From: Pedobacter panaciterrae
GTDB lineage: Bacteria > Bacteroidota > Bacteroidia > Sphingobacteriales > Sphingobacteriaceae
Length of the DNA: 64,000 nucleotides
Direction of reading: 5' to 3'
NCBI RefSeq assembly: GCF_013204795.1
Contig: NZ_JABMKW010000008.1
Coordinates: forward strand, 124,001-188,000
In this document: positions 18,828 to 29,657 of the stretch, piece after piece
Layout of the letters: each line of letters starts with the position of its first letter
Numbering within the stretch: the first letter of the stretch is position 1
Notes under the pieces: model-generated
What the model saw: only the letters and a program-made list of their open reading frames with translations
Databases searched by the model: none
Told to the model about the DNA's origin: nothing
Translations under genes and position numbers: made by a program

Positions 18828-19793
18828 ATGAAATTCTTATTCGTCTTCTTAGTCGTTTTCAATCTGTTTTGTGGTGCTTTATTAGCCCAGCAAAGCCAGG
18901 AAAAATATACCAACGAATTAAAGTATCTCCTTTATTTACCGGAAAATTATAATAAAGATGATCAACAAAAATTCCCTGTTGTATTATTTTTACATGGCAG
19001 TGGTGAACGTGGAGATGATGTAAGCAAGGTTGCAGTAAATGGTTTACCAAAATTGATCGCCGATGGGAAAAAGTTTCCATTCATTGTAGTGTCGCCCCAG
19101 GTGCCAGAAGGAGAACGCTGGGAAAGCACAGATTTAATGCGTTTAATGAAGGATATTAAGAAAAAGTATAGAATTGATGAAGATCGATTGTACTTAACGG
19201 GTTTAAGTATGGGTGGTTATGGCAGTTGGGATATGGCAATGAAATATCCTCAGATGTTTGCCGCAGTTGTGCCGATCTGTGGAGGGGGGGATGTTTCCAA
19301 AGTCTGGGCAATAAGGCATACACCTGTTTGGGTTTTTCATGGAGGAAAGGATAATGTTGTTCCGCTTAAAGCAAGTCAGGATATGGTTAATGCACTAAAA
19401 CCTATAAATCCGGATGTTAAATTCACTATTTTTCCGGAAGACGGCCACGACAGCTGGACTTCAGCATACAATACCGATAGTTTATATACCTGGTTGCTGG
19501 GCATCAAAAAGTTTAAGTACGCTAAAGTTCCGGTAGATCAGGAACTGCTGGATACTTATCAGGGCTCCTATTATAATGATCTTGCCAACGATACCTTGAA
19601 GATAACCGTAACAACGGGCATAGTTACAATGATTCGGAAAAAGGGAGTTACTGAACTAAAACCCTATGCAAATGACAAGTTCTTTGTAAATGAGAACGAT
19701 CCGGTTGATGCTGTATTCTCAGGCAAAAAACGAAAAATGCAACTCCTTATAAATGCCGACAGACAGTATGTTTACAAAAGGATTGGTGATTAA
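18828..19793 (+). CDS. Secreted alpha/beta-hydrolase esterase
   Basis: A 321-residue exported hydrolase of the phospholipase/carboxylesterase (PHB-depolymerase-like) type. The preferred start is the ATG at 18828, which leads directly into a signal peptide (FLFVFLVVFNLFCGALLAQ); a TTG nine bases upstream is less likely. Oxyanion segment FLHGSGERGDD, nucleophile elbow GLSMGG (Ser127), probable catalytic Asp in HGGKDNVVP and His in EDGHDSW are all present. A further 80-residue C-terminal domain follows. Next to GH95 and GH78 genes it could remove acyl esters from plant polysaccharide; that is inference. Confidence 0.82.
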   Translation: MKFLFVFLVVFNLFCGALLAQQSQEKYTNELKYLLYLPENYNKDDQQKFPVVLFLHGSGERGDDVSKVAVNGLPKLIADGKKFPFIVVSPQVPEGERWESTDLMRLMKDIKKKYRIDEDRLYLTGLSMGGYGSWDMAMKYPQMFAAVVPICGGGDVSKVWAIRHTPVWVFHGGKDNVVPLKASQDMVNALKPINPDVKFTIFPEDGHDSWTSAYNTDSLYTWLLGIKKFKYAKVPVDQELLDTYQGSYYNDLANDTLKITVTTGIVTMIRKKGVTELKPYANDKFFVNENDPVDAVFSGKKRKMQLLINADRQYVYKRIGD

Positions 19794-19930
19794 AAAGTAC
19801 AGCTAATCTCAGGGATCATTACCTGTTTTATGTTAAAATCCCTTAAGATGATGTAAGAATTGCTGAATTTTTATGTGCTTTATTTAAGTATCATTGAAAA
19901 CACTTTTTAACCAAACCTGTATATCACAAA

Positions 19931-22210
19931 ATGAAACCACACAAAAAACAAATTTATGCACTTTTTATTTTCCTGCTGTTTCAGCTTAGTCTGACTGCTC
20001 AGGTAAAGAAAGTAGCGCAACCCACACAGGACTTAAAACTATGGGATAATAAGCCTGCCAAAGAATGGATGACAGAAGCTTTCCCTATGGGAAATGGAAG
20101 AATTGGCGGGATGGTATTTGGCGGAATCTCACAAGAACACATTCAATTTAATGAAATTAGTTTGTGGACCGGGGACGAAACAAATACAGGTGCTTATCAA
20201 GCATTTGGTGATGTGTACATCAATTTTAAAGACAAAGATGCTAAGGCCGCTGTTCCTGCTGATTATCGCAGAGAAACTGATATTAGCAAAGCTGTTCAGA
20301 AAATTTCTTTCACAGACAATGGCGTTGCCTATAAACGTGAGTACTTTTGCAGTTTCCCTGATAAGGTAATGGTGTTGCGTTTTACTGCCAATAAAAAGGC
20401 AGGATCCTCGGCTACTATACAACTTAGGGATGCTCATGATGCAAAAGTTACCGCTGATGGAACAAGGTTAACCATTGCTGGGAAACTTGAAAATGGAATG
20501 GCATACAGCGCTACTTTATTGGTAAAAACAGAAGGTGGATCTGCAGTTATAGAATCGGATGGTAAAGGTGGATCTCAATTAAATATTAATAAGGCAGATG
20601 CATTTACTATTTTACTTTCAGCAGCAACTGATTATAGCAATAAGCGTGATCAACAATGGAAAGGTGAGGATCCTGATGCTAAAGTTAAACAGATTTTGGC
20701 GGCGGCATCAACTAAAAACTATCAGCTGTTGCTAAACAATCACATTAAAGATTATCAGAATTTATTCGGAAGAGTGTCGTTAAACCTGGGTGCTACCCCG
20801 GCAGCAACGCTGTCGCTTCCAACTTATAAAAGGATAATTAATTATAAGAAAGCAACAGATCCTCAATTGGAGGCACTTATTTTTCAGTATGGAAGATATT
20901 TGTTAATCAACTCATCGAGAAAAGGGGGCTTGCCTGCCAATTTGCAAGGCTTATGGAACGAAAGTAACAACCCGCCATGGCGGTCTGATTACCACTCGAA
21001 CATTAATATACAAATGAATTATTGGCTTGCAGAGCCTACCAATCTTTCTGAATCTCATTTTCCATATCTGGATTACATAAACAGTATGCGCGAAGTGAAA
21101 AAGGAAAATACCAAAAAGGAGTATCCTGGGGTACGTGGGTGGACTGTGAAAACGGAAAACAACATTTTTGGTGGCGAAAGCTTTTTATGGAACACACCAG
21201 GTAGTGCATGGTATGTACAGTCTATCTGGGAACATTACGCATTTACAAGAGACAAAGCTTACCTTAAAAACTTTGGTTACCCGATACTAAAAGAGATCAC
21301 GGAGTTTTGGGATGATTATTTGAAACGTAGAGATGATGGCACTTTGGTAGCACCAAAGGGCTGGTCGCCAGAACATGGACCTACTGAAGACGGTGTTTCG
21401 TACGATCAGCAAATCGTGTATGATCTGTTTACCAATTATATTGAAGCTGCTGATGCATTAGGCGTTGACAAAGCTTATAGAGATAAAGTAATGGATATGC
21501 GTGAGCACCTGTTAAAACCCAAAATTGGTAAATGGGGACAGTTACAGGAGTGGGAAACAGATCGTGATGATCCAAAGGATAACCACCGACATGCATCTCA
21601 TCTTTTTGGTCTACATCCGGGCAGACAGTTCAGTACGACTGAAACACCAGAGCTAACAAAAGCTGCAAAAGTAAGTTTACTTGCACGTGGCGATGCCTCA
21701 ACTGGTTGGTCTATGGCCTGGAAAATGAACTTTTGGGCAAGGTTACATGATGGTGATCATGCTTATCTGATTCTTAAGAACTTTATTACACTTGTAGGTG
21801 GTTCTGGTGTTGATTATAATGAAGGTGGTGGAATTTATGCGAATTTGTTTTGCGCACATCCTCCTTTCCAGATAGACGGTAACTTTGGTTATACTGCTGG
21901 TGTTGCGGAGATGTTGCTTCAAAGTCAAACTTCAGAAATTGAATTGCTTCCTGCTTTACCCAAAGAATGGACTAGTGGAAGTGTAAAAGGTCTGCGTGCA
22001 AGAGGTAATTTTGAAATTACTGATCTGCAATGGAAAGATGGAAAGATCGTTAAGCTCTCTGTGAAATCGTTATCTGGCGGAGATTGCAATCTTCGTGTTC
22101 CAAATGCTTTAAAGGCAGTTTTTGCTGTGAAAAACAGCAAAGACGAAAATGGCTATAAATATGGTTTTAAAACTGTAGCCGGTAAGGTTTATGGTTTTGT
22201 AGGCCAGTAA
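19931..22210 (+). CDS. GH95-type alpha-L-fucosidase
   Basis: A 759-residue secreted glycosidase with signal peptide ([11 protein letters not shown]). The N-terminal beta domain starts with the family signature [21 protein letters not shown]..., followed by [11 protein letters not shown]. The alpha/alpha barrel shows [24 protein letters not shown] and QIDGNFG, which contain the Asn/Glu/Asp positions known to be catalytic in GH95. Members are inverting alpha-1,2-fucosidases or alpha-L-galactosidases. The next gene, a GH78 rhamnosidase, starts 99 bp downstream after two stem-loops, so the two are probably co-expressed for a plant-type glycan carrying fucose/galactose and rhamnose. Confidence 0.9.
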   Translation: MKPHKKQIYALFIFLLFQLSLTAQVKKVAQPTQDLKLWDNKPAKEWMTEAFPMGNGRIGGMVFGGISQEHIQFNEISLWTGDETNTGAYQAFGDVYINFKDKDAKAAVPADYRRETDISKAVQKISFTDNGVAYKREYFCSFPDKVMVLRFTANKKAGSSATIQLRDAHDAKVTADGTRLTIAGKLENGMAYSATLLVKTEGGSAVIESDGKGGSQLNINKADAFTILLSAATDYSNKRDQQWKGEDPDAKVKQILAAASTKNYQLLLNNHIKDYQNLFGRVSLNLGATPAATLSLPTYKRIINYKKATDPQLEALIFQYGRYLLINSSRKGGLPANLQGLWNESNNPPWRSDYHSNINIQMNYWLAEPTNLSESHFPYLDYINSMREVKKENTKKEYPGVRGWTVKTENNIFGGESFLWNTPGSAWYVQSIWEHYAFTRDKAYLKNFGYPILKEITEFWDDYLKRRDDGTLVAPKGWSPEHGPTEDGVSYDQQIVYDLFTNYIEAADALGVDKAYRDKVMDMREHLLKPKIGKWGQLQEWETDRDDPKDNHRHASHLFGLHPGRQFSTTETPELTKAAKVSLLARGDASTGWSMAWKMNFWARLHDGDHAYLILKNFITLVGGSGVDYNEGGGIYANLFCAHPPFQIDGNFGYTAGVAEMLLQSQTSEIELLPALPKEWTSGSVKGLRARGNFEITDLQWKDGKIVKLSVKSLSGGDCNLRVPNALKAVFAVKNSKDENGYKYGFKTVAGKVYGFVGQ

Positions 22211-22301
22211 TTAATTAAGGACAGGATGGTGCATGACACTTATGTCAAATTAATTACGGATAATAGTGAGTTGCTTAGGATTTCCGGGCAACTCATTATT
22301 A
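22207..22301 (+). repeat. Two consecutive stem-loops between GH95 and GH78
   Basis: First: GTAATTAATT (22207-22216, containing the GH95 stop) pairs with AATTAATTAC (22248-22257), with inner TGACA/TGTCA (22234-22238/22243-22247). Second: 22261-22274 pairs with 22288-22301 over 14 bp with one wobble. The second ends 7 bp before the rhamnosidase ATG. Neither has a T-tract, so processing or translation control is as likely as termination. Confidence 0.55.
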
Positions 22302-22308
22302 ATCAAAT

Positions 22309-24966
22309 ATGAGACCATGTATTAAGACGTTGCTGCAGAAATGTGCAGTATTTGGGCTTTTGTTTGCCGTTAACCTTACGGCCCTTGCCCAGAAATTAAG
22401 TGTAAATGACCTTAAGGTTGAGCACCTTAAAAATCCACTGGCTATTGAAACGCCAAAACCCAGGTTTAGCTGGAAAATCATTTCAACAGTAAAAAATACC
22501 TTACAATCTTCTTATGAAATTAGAGTAGGCACTAGTAAGGCCTCAGTGAATGCAGGTAAGGATCTTGTCTGGAAAGGATCTACCACAGGAGATCAATCTG
22601 TATTGATCGAATATGCAGGATCAGAATTACAATCAAAAAAGAGATATTATTGGCAGGTTAGGGTAAAAGACAATCACGGCAATACATCTGCCTGGTCTGA
22701 ACCTGGTCTCTTTCAAATGGGAATTGCTCCGACAGACTGGACCGCAAAATGGATCACCGTAGCGGGAAAAGATAGTTCTGCAAGAAGCCCGCTTTTTAGA
22801 AAGGAATTCTCCTTACAAAAGAAAGTCAAATCGGCTATAGCCTACATTACTGCAAAAGGATTGTACGAAGCCAACATCAATGGTCAGCGCGTAAGCGATA
22901 CCTATTTTGCACCGGGATGGACCAGTTATAAAGATCACCTGCAATACCAGGTATACGACATAACTGCTGCTTTGAAAAGTGGAGCTAATGTATTGGGTGT
23001 AAGTCTAGGAAATGGATGGTACAAAGGGCGAATCGGTTTTGGAAATCAGCACAACTTTTATGGTGATACACGCGGATTGCTGATGCAGGTAGAGGTGGAA
23101 TACACTGATGGTACCAAGGAATCGATAAATACAGATGAGAGCTGGAAATATACCTATGGACCAATTATGGCTTCGGACATTTATGATGGTGAGATCTATG
23201 ATGCCAGGATGGAAATAGCCGGCTGGAACAATACAGGCTTTAAAGAAGATGCTGCATGGACTGCAGTTGGTACAATGGAAAAAGGTACTGAAAAGCTGGT
23301 GGCTATGAGTGGTCCGCCGGTAAGGAAACATGAGCAATTTAAAGCACTTAAAGTTTTCAAAACGCCAGCAGGAGAGACAGTAGTGGATTTCGGGCAAAAT
23401 CTGGTGGGTTGGGTTATGCTTAAAGCTAAAGGTACTGCAGGAACGAAGATCACTTTGAGCCATGCAGAGGTACTTACAAAAGAGGGTAACTTTTATACGG
23501 TAAATCTGAGATCTGCAAAGGCACAGGACACTTATATATTAAAGGAAAATACAGAGCAGGTTTTTGAACCTCATTTTACTTTTCAGGGATTCAGATATGT
23601 GAAGGTAGAAGGCTATCCAGGAGAATTGAAAACTGAGGACCTAACCGCAGTTGCTGTGTATTCGGATATGGAAACAACAGGCAAGTTTTCGACGTCTAAT
23701 GCCATGCTGAATCAATTACAGCACAACATCCAATGGGGGCAAAAAGGAAACTTTGTAGATGTACCGACTGATTGCCCGCAGCGCGATGAGCGTTTGGGCT
23801 GGACAGGAGACGCACAGGCTTTTGCCAATACAGCAGCTTATAATATGGATGTTGCCGGATTTTTTACCAAATGGTTAAAAGATGTAAAAACAGATCAACA
23901 ACCTAATGGCCTGATCCCGCATGTGATCCCAAATGTATTAGGACCAAATGATGGTGCATCTGCAGGATGGGCGGATGTATCTACAATTATTCCATGGGAT
24001 ATGTATGTTGCTTACGGTGATCGCAGGATATTGGAAACACAATATGAAAGTATGCAGAAATGGGTGGGTTATATTTCATCCGTTGCAAAGAACAATCTTT
24101 GGAATTCAGGTTTCCACTTTGGCGACTGGCTGTTCTATCGTCCGAATGATGATAATGATGGCAGGGCTGCAGTAACCGATAAATATTTGATTGCGCAGAC
24201 CTTTTATGCGCATTCTACACAGTTGCTGATCAATGCGGCAAAAGTATTAGGTAAACAGGATGATGTAGCTAAATACACCGCACTTCTTGCTGAGATCAAA
24301 GCAGCATTTGTGAAGGAGTACATGACGCCAACTGGCCGATTGGTATCTGGAACGCAGACCGCTTATGTTTTAGCTCTTCATTTTGACATGCTGCCCGAAG
24401 AACTGAGAGCGCCATGCGCTGAACGCCTGGTTGCTAATGTCCGCGACTATGGAAATCACCTGACAACCGGCTTTTTGGGTACACCTTATTTATGCCATGT
24501 ACTGACCAGATTTGGACACAACAATGTTGCTTACGATCTTTTAATGCAGGAAAGCTATCCTTCGTGGCTTTATCCTGTAAAAATGGGCGCTACTACGATA
24601 TGGGAAAGATGGGACGGTATTAAACCTGATGGATCTTTTCAAACTCCTGATATGAACTCTTATAATCACTATGCTTATGGTGCTATAGGTGACTGGATGT
24701 ATAGAACAATTGCAGGAATAAATTCGGTAGCTGATCAGCCAGGGTATAAGTCTATTGTTATTGCGCCGAAACCAGGTGGAAAAATAACTAACGCATCGGC
24801 AGAATTAGAAACTGTATATGGCACGGTAAAATCAGCATGGACATTGGAAAATGGATTGTTAAAGCTTGATGTTACGGTACCAGCAAATACCAAAGCTAAG
24901 ATCGTATTGCCAGATACAACTAAAGAAATTGGATCTGGTAGTTATCACTTTGAAAGTAAAATTTAA
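22309..24966 (+). CDS. GH78 alpha-L-rhamnosidase (first copy)
   Basis: An 885-residue secreted enzyme releasing terminal alpha-L-rhamnose. After a signal peptide (FGLLFAVNLTALAQ) come the N-terminal fibronectin-like domain (LKVEHLKNPLAIETPKPRFSWKI), beta-sandwich domains (YITAKGLYEANINGQRVSD, LGVSLGNGWYKGR), the alpha/alpha catalytic barrel and a C-terminal beta domain. The catalytic block DCPQRDERLGWTGD holds D488 and the likely general acid E494. The C-terminal GATTIWERWDG carries the expected second Glu. Length is normal for the family. It ends exactly at the left arm of a strong bidirectional terminator. Confidence 0.93.
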   Translation: MRPCIKTLLQKCAVFGLLFAVNLTALAQKLSVNDLKVEHLKNPLAIETPKPRFSWKIISTVKNTLQSSYEIRVGTSKASVNAGKDLVWKGSTTGDQSVLIEYAGSELQSKKRYYWQVRVKDNHGNTSAWSEPGLFQMGIAPTDWTAKWITVAGKDSSARSPLFRKEFSLQKKVKSAIAYITAKGLYEANINGQRVSDTYFAPGWTSYKDHLQYQVYDITAALKSGANVLGVSLGNGWYKGRIGFGNQHNFYGDTRGLLMQVEVEYTDGTKESINTDESWKYTYGPIMASDIYDGEIYDARMEIAGWNNTGFKEDAAWTAVGTMEKGTEKLVAMSGPPVRKHEQFKALKVFKTPAGETVVDFGQNLVGWVMLKAKGTAGTKITLSHAEVLTKEGNFYTVNLRSAKAQDTYILKENTEQVFEPHFTFQGFRYVKVEGYPGELKTEDLTAVAVYSDMETTGKFSTSNAMLNQLQHNIQWGQKGNFVDVPTDCPQRDERLGWTGDAQAFANTAAYNMDVAGFFTKWLKDVKTDQQPNGLIPHVIPNVLGPNDGASAGWADVSTIIPWDMYVAYGDRRILETQYESMQKWVGYISSVAKNNLWNSGFHFGDWLFYRPNDDNDGRAAVTDKYLIAQTFYAHSTQLLINAAKVLGKQDDVAKYTALLAEIKAAFVKEYMTPTGRLVSGTQTAYVLALHFDMLPEELRAPCAERLVANVRDYGNHLTTGFLGTPYLCHVLTRFGHNNVAYDLLMQESYPSWLYPVKMGATTIWERWDGIKPDGSFQTPDMNSYNHYAYGAIGDWMYRTIAGINSVADQPGYKSIVIAPKPGGKITNASAELETVYGTVKSAWTLENGLLKLDVTVPANTKAKIVLPDTTKEIGSGSYHFESKI

Positions 24967-25022
24967 TAAAAGAAAAAAGGCCGGTATCATTAATCATGAT
25001 ACCGGCCTTTTTTCTTTTATTA
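24964..25022. terminator. Perfect 27-bp bidirectional terminator
   Basis: Arms 24964-24990 and 24996-25022 are exact complements with a 5-nt loop. The GC core GGCCGGTATCAT is flanked by A-rich and T-rich tracts, giving a U-tract in both directions. The left arm includes the rhamnosidase stop codon. It separates the GH78 gene from the convergent susD gene ending at 25044. Confidence 0.95.
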
Positions 25023-25043
25023 CCTTGCTAAAGGTATTTGATA

Positions 25044-26480
25044 TTATTTTATGTCAAACCACAGTCTTGTAGTTAATATATCCGCACCTTGTCTTGCTAC
25101 TGCGGCTTTATAATTTGTCCCGTTAAGCGATTGTTCACGTCCTGGATAAATAAATCTTACAGGTAGTTTTCCGCCTAATGTACCTGCAACGGCAGGAGTA
25201 AGTTCCGGATAATCCAATCTTCTCCACTCAGCAAAGGCTTCTAGTCCCTGTCCAAATAAAGCAATCCATTTTTGGTCACCAATAGATTTTTTGTAATTAC
25301 CAGCGTTATACTTTACGGCAGGAAGGTTTGTATATGTAGTGATTTCACCTTCTGTAACCCCATATTGCCTTAATGATTCTTCAACGGCTTGTTTATACAA
25401 AGCTGCCGGATCCTCACTGCTAAAACCACGCGCTGCTATCTCTGCACGATCAAATAATACCTCAGCATAGCTGATGATAACCGCAGGTGCAGAAGGAGCA
25501 AGGAAGTAAGTGCCGGGTTTAGAAGTTTTATTTAAACCAAGGCTGTTGGCATCACTGGTTAGCAAACCATTTGGAACGCCCACATAAGTTTCAGGCGTCG
25601 CATCTTTAGTAGGGCTGGCAAATATTGGCAAACGCGGATCACCTAAGCTCCTCAATTTATCTACAATTGTTTTGCTTATCCTATGGTCGTTACGTGTGTC
25701 AAATGTATTACTTATCGGGTTTTGATTAGGAGAAGCAACATATACCAATTGTGCTATTTCAGCATTGCTACTAATGTAGGCGCCACCTTCTGCTGCAATT
25801 TCTGCCAACACGGATTTGGTTTTCTCTGGTTCACGGTCGGCTATTCGGAGTGCTATGCGCAGCCTTAATGCATTTGCGAATTTTTTCCAGCGATCTATCT
25901 TACCAGCATAAATGATGTCACCTGCAATTGCCTTACCATTCAGATCGAGATCAGCTTGTGCAGATTTCAAATCATTAAGTAATCCGAAATAAACATCTTT
26001 TTGGGTATCATATACTGGAGTTACGAATTTTTTGATCTGGATAGATTGAGAATAGGGTATATCTCCGTAAGCATCTGTTAACAATAGAAATGTCCATGAT
26101 CTTAATACTTTAGCTACGCCTCTGTAATTGGTGTTTTGTTGTGCATCGGCTAGCTCAATCAGTTTGTTAAGATTGGTAATACCTTTTGTATATCCGGTGT
26201 TCCATAAATCCTGAAGATCGGTATTAGAAAAAATATAACGATCGGCATCAGTATACTGTATTTTTGACCAGTGCTGAACAAATAGCAGACTTGAGTTAAT
26301 ATTGTTAGTTCCCCAGTATGCATCAGCAGTGTTCTTTATAGCACCTGTTAGCAAATAATCAGGAAGGGGGTTTTCTGCAGCGTTGGGATTTTTGTTGATA
26401 TCTGCCAGCTCGTCTTTGCACGAAGTGAAAGCCGTTGCTATAATTGCAGAAAAAAGGATTGGAATATATTTGAATTTCAT
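25044..26480 (-). CDS. SusD-like outer membrane lipoprotein (SusD-like_2 type)
   Basis: A 478-residue surface lipoprotein with lipobox TAFTSC near residue 20. The mature protein starts DELADINKNPN, typical of the SusD-like_2 group, and has the TPR-like helices of SusD (YRGVAKVLRSWTFLLLTDAYGDIPY). The C-terminus around WIALFGQGLEAFAEWRRLDYPEL is also typical. It binds the ligand above the SusC channel. It starts 5 bp after the susC stop, so the two are one operon. Because that operon has a SAM riboswitch in its leader, the ligand is more likely a peptide or sulfur-containing compound than rhamnose; this is inference. Confidence 0.9.
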   Translation of the reverse strand: MKFKYIPILFSAIIATAFTSCKDELADINKNPNAAENPLPDYLLTGAIKNTADAYWGTNNINSSLLFVQHWSKIQYTDADRYIFSNTDLQDLWNTGYTKGITNLNKLIELADAQQNTNYRGVAKVLRSWTFLLLTDAYGDIPYSQSIQIKKFVTPVYDTQKDVYFGLLNDLKSAQADLDLNGKAIAGDIIYAGKIDRWKKFANALRLRIALRIADREPEKTKSVLAEIAAEGGAYISSNAEIAQLVYVASPNQNPISNTFDTRNDHRISKTIVDKLRSLGDPRLPIFASPTKDATPETYVGVPNGLLTSDANSLGLNKTSKPGTYFLAPSAPAVIISYAEVLFDRAEIAARGFSSEDPAALYKQAVEESLRQYGVTEGEITTYTNLPAVKYNAGNYKKSIGDQKWIALFGQGLEAFAEWRRLDYPELTPAVAGTLGGKLPVRFIYPGREQSLNGTNYKAAVARQGADILTTRLWFDIK

Positions 26481-26485
26481 GATGT

Positions 26486-29400
26486 CTAGAATTTAAAATT
26501 AAGGTTAAAACCAAATGATCTTGTTGTTGGAAGAGTTAGGTCCTCCAGACCCTGAGCGTTTCCTGTGTTGAATGCAGTTTCAGGGTCAATGTTTGGTACA
26601 TCTTTATGGATGATCCAAAGATTACGTCCCACTATTGAGAAAGTAGCGTCCTGTAACCCGATCTTTTTAACCCATTGCGAAGGAATGTTGTAGCTCAATC
26701 TAGCTTCTCTTAATTTGATATAAGAAGCGCTGTAAACAAATTGCTCATCTGCATTGGTTGTAGCTTTGTAATACTCTTCTGCAGGAATGATTTTATTGTT
26801 CTTAGTGCCATCAGCCAGAACGCCGTCAAAGATCATCCCGTCATTAAATGTTGTTCCTCCTGAGGTATAGGTAAGTCCGCCATTTTCAGCATTTCTTCCT
26901 CTCATTGTACTTGCCAGTACACCCGTATAAGTTCCTGTAGCGTTACTACCAGAGAATACCTTACCACCAATTCTGGCGTCTACGAGGAAATTCAAATTGA
27001 AATTCTTGTAAGTAAAGTTATTCGTAATTCCGCCTATCCAGTTTGGTGTAAACTTACCAAGAATTTGTTTTTCAGGATTGATAACCGGAGTACCATCAGA
27101 GCTTACCAGAATTTGTCCGGCAGCATCACGCTGGTAGGCAGTTCCGAAGAAAGTACCGTAAGGCTGGCCTACAGCTGCCAATACATCAAGCGTTCCACTG
27201 GTACCAATTGTATAGCTGCTAATGCGTCCTTCTTTATCCAATTCTGTAACCTTACTGCGATTACGTGAATAGTTTAAATTGATGTCCCAGCTAAAGTCTT
27301 TAAGTTTAACAGGGGTTAAACCTAGTTGAACTTCTATTCCTTTGTTATTGATACTTCCGCCATTAATAAGTTTTTGTGTATATCCTGTTCCTGAACTTAC
27401 ATCAACTTTTAAAATCTGATTAATACTGTTTGTATTGTACACACTTAGATCCAGCTTGATGCGGTTATCAAACAACCCAATTTCGGCACCCGCCTCAGTC
27501 GATTTGGTGATTTCTGGCAGAAGGTTTGGATTAAGGTCGATCGTATTAACTGATTGTTGTGGATTTCCATCAAATGGAGCAGTGAAGCTATAGGTATTGA
27601 TCAGTTGATAAGGGTCTGTTGCCTTTCCTACTTTAGACCAGCCTCCTCTTAGTTTAGCGAAACTAAGCACCTCGCTTTTAATATCAAAAGCTTCTGTAAG
27701 AATTAAACTTCCATTAACAGAAGGGTAGAAATAAGATAAGTTCGGTTTTGGTAAACTGGAATCCCAGTCGTTACGTGCTGTTAAATTCAGATATGCATAA
27801 TCTCTAAAGCCCAACTGAGCGGATCCAAATAAACTATAGGTTCTAAGTTTGGTGTAAACGTTTGAAGATACCAATGGATCTCTGGAGTTGCTCAAGGTAT
27901 ATAAGCCGTTTACTGCCAACTTGGTCGCTTTCTGATCGTTTTGTTCGAAAGTTGAAGTTCTAATGTTTCCGCCACCCAAAATATCTATTGAGAAATCTGA
28001 ATTCAGTTTCTTATTGAACTCTAAACGACCTTCGGTATTATTTTCATTAACCGTATATGCATCTTCCTCATATGAACCGAATGGGGTACCATTTGTTCCA
28101 TAAGCGATTTTGATCTTTCTACGGTCTGTATAGTAATCATTTCCTGTCCTGAAGTTGGCTGAAAGTGCGCTTGTAATTTTATAATTTAATTCTGCATTAC
28201 CAATAATGCGATCACGTTTCTGACCAACTGTATTTTCATAGGCTATGAAATAAGGGTTACTATAGTAACTATTGTTCCAGTTAAAGTCGTTTCCGTTTTC
28301 GTCTTTATAGTTTTTAAGCTGACTAACATCTACCTGTCTTCCAAACCATGTAAATTGAAGCATCGGACCAGTTGCACGTTTTCCGCCTGAGGCAGGAAGG
28401 TTATCGGCATTGCTTTTTATATAATTTGCAGAAGCGTTTAAAGTTAATTTAGGAGTGATTCTGTACGTGGTATTCAATAATAATGAATTCTTGTCCTGAG
28501 AAGAATTTGGCAGTATACCACCTTGCGTAAGGTTGTTGTAAGAGAAACGGACATCTTGTTTTTCTCCAGAGCCTGCAATGGCAATACCATTATTAAGCGC
28601 AAAACCTGTTTCAAAGAAATCCTTAACATTATCTGGATGAGCAATAAATGGAACAGCAACACCTTTAGAGTTAAACTGAGGAATTAAACGGCCATCCAAT
28701 GCTGGTCCCCAGCTTTCATCTACACCGTCGTTTACACCTCCACCTTTTCCATCTACAAAGCTAAACTTGCCGCTTGTACCTTGTCCGAATGAGTTTTGAT
28801 AATCCGGTAAGGTCAATAGGTTTGAAAATGTAGCGTTGGAGTTAACACTGATACCTAAACCCTTTTGGCCTCTGCCAGTTTTGGTTTTAATAAGGATAAC
28901 ACCTGCTGCTGCACGTGATCCATATAGTGCTGCTGCATTTGGACCTTTAAGTACACTGATTGATTCAATGTCTTCTGAATTAATATCCGAAATGGTATTG
29001 GCAAAATCCCTTGATCCAGCTATACCTAGATTCTGCGAATTATCAACGGGTACTCCGTCCACTACAAAGAGGGGTTGGTTGTTACCTGATATAGAGGTTT
29101 CACCACGAATAATAATTCTTGATGAACCCATATCGCCCTGGCTATTTGTAGTTTGCACACCGGCAATTTTTCCGGCCAGAGAGTTGATTATATTGGTTTC
29201 TTTTGCGGTAGCAATATCTTTAGATTTTAATTCCTGAACAGCATATCCCAACGATTTCTTTTCTTTAGAAATCCCAAGGGCTGTAACAACAACTTCACTT
29301 AAAGCATTTGCCGAAACATCAAGCGCAATATTTAATGTAGTTGTAGCTGCGGTAATGGTTACTTCTTTTGTAGTATATCCAAGATAAGATATACTAAGTA

Positions 29401-29614
29401 CATCATTAACATCTGCAGCTAGAGAAAACTTACCGCTGCCATCTGTAGTTGTTCCGCTTTTTTTACCTTTTATGGTAATTGATGCTCCTGGAATAGTCTC
29501 CCCGTCGGGGTTTCCGGTAACAGTACCTGTTATTTTAACAGATTGTGCCTGTACGGTTTGCAGGAAAAAAAAGGATATAAGAATCCCTGCAAAAATTTTG
29601 TATATTTTTAACAT
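26486..29614 (-). CDS. SusC/RagA-type TonB-linked outer membrane protein
   Basis: A 1042-residue outer membrane transporter. Signal peptide (FFFLQTVQAQ), CarboxypepD_reg-like domain (ITGTVTGNPDGETIPGASITIKG is its opening region), the SusC plug signature (LSEVVVTALGISKEKKSLGYAVQ region, SRIIIRGETSISGNNQPLFVVDGVP region, SVLKGPNAAALYGSRAAAGVI region) and a barrel ending in Phe (NLNFKF). Length is normal for SusC. It is first in a two-gene operon with susD. Its start at 29614 is preceded by a 390-nt leader containing a SAM-I aptamer and a Cys-codon-containing small frame. Confidence 0.93.
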   Translation of the reverse strand: MLKIYKIFAGILISFFFLQTVQAQSVKITGTVTGNPDGETIPGASITIKGKKSGTTTDGSGKFSLAADVNDVLSISYLGYTTKEVTITAATTTLNIALDVSANALSEVVVTALGISKEKKSLGYAVQELKSKDIATAKETNIINSLAGKIAGVQTTNSQGDMGSSRIIIRGETSISGNNQPLFVVDGVPVDNSQNLGIAGSRDFANTISDINSEDIESISVLKGPNAAALYGSRAAAGVILIKTKTGRGQKGLGISVNSNATFSNLLTLPDYQNSFGQGTSGKFSFVDGKGGGVNDGVDESWGPALDGRLIPQFNSKGVAVPFIAHPDNVKDFFETGFALNNGIAIAGSGEKQDVRFSYNNLTQGGILPNSSQDKNSLLLNTTYRITPKLTLNASANYIKSNADNLPASGGKRATGPMLQFTWFGRQVDVSQLKNYKDENGNDFNWNNSYYSNPYFIAYENTVGQKRDRIIGNAELNYKITSALSANFRTGNDYYTDRRKIKIAYGTNGTPFGSYEEDAYTVNENNTEGRLEFNKKLNSDFSIDILGGGNIRTSTFEQNDQKATKLAVNGLYTLSNSRDPLVSSNVYTKLRTYSLFGSAQLGFRDYAYLNLTARNDWDSSLPKPNLSYFYPSVNGSLILTEAFDIKSEVLSFAKLRGGWSKVGKATDPYQLINTYSFTAPFDGNPQQSVNTIDLNPNLLPEITKSTEAGAEIGLFDNRIKLDLSVYNTNSINQILKVDVSSGTGYTQKLINGGSINNKGIEVQLGLTPVKLKDFSWDINLNYSRNRSKVTELDKEGRISSYTIGTSGTLDVLAAVGQPYGTFFGTAYQRDAAGQILVSSDGTPVINPEKQILGKFTPNWIGGITNNFTYKNFNLNFLVDARIGGKVFSGSNATGTYTGVLASTMRGRNAENGGLTYTSGGTTFNDGMIFDGVLADGTKNNKIIPAEEYYKATTNADEQFVYSASYIKLREARLSYNIPSQWVKKIGLQDATFSIVGRNLWIIHKDVPNIDPETAFNTGNAQGLEDLTLPTTRSFGFNLNFKF

Positions 29615-29657
29615 GTGAATTAAATAAATGGGTGTATAATAAATTCTTTGGGTTGCA

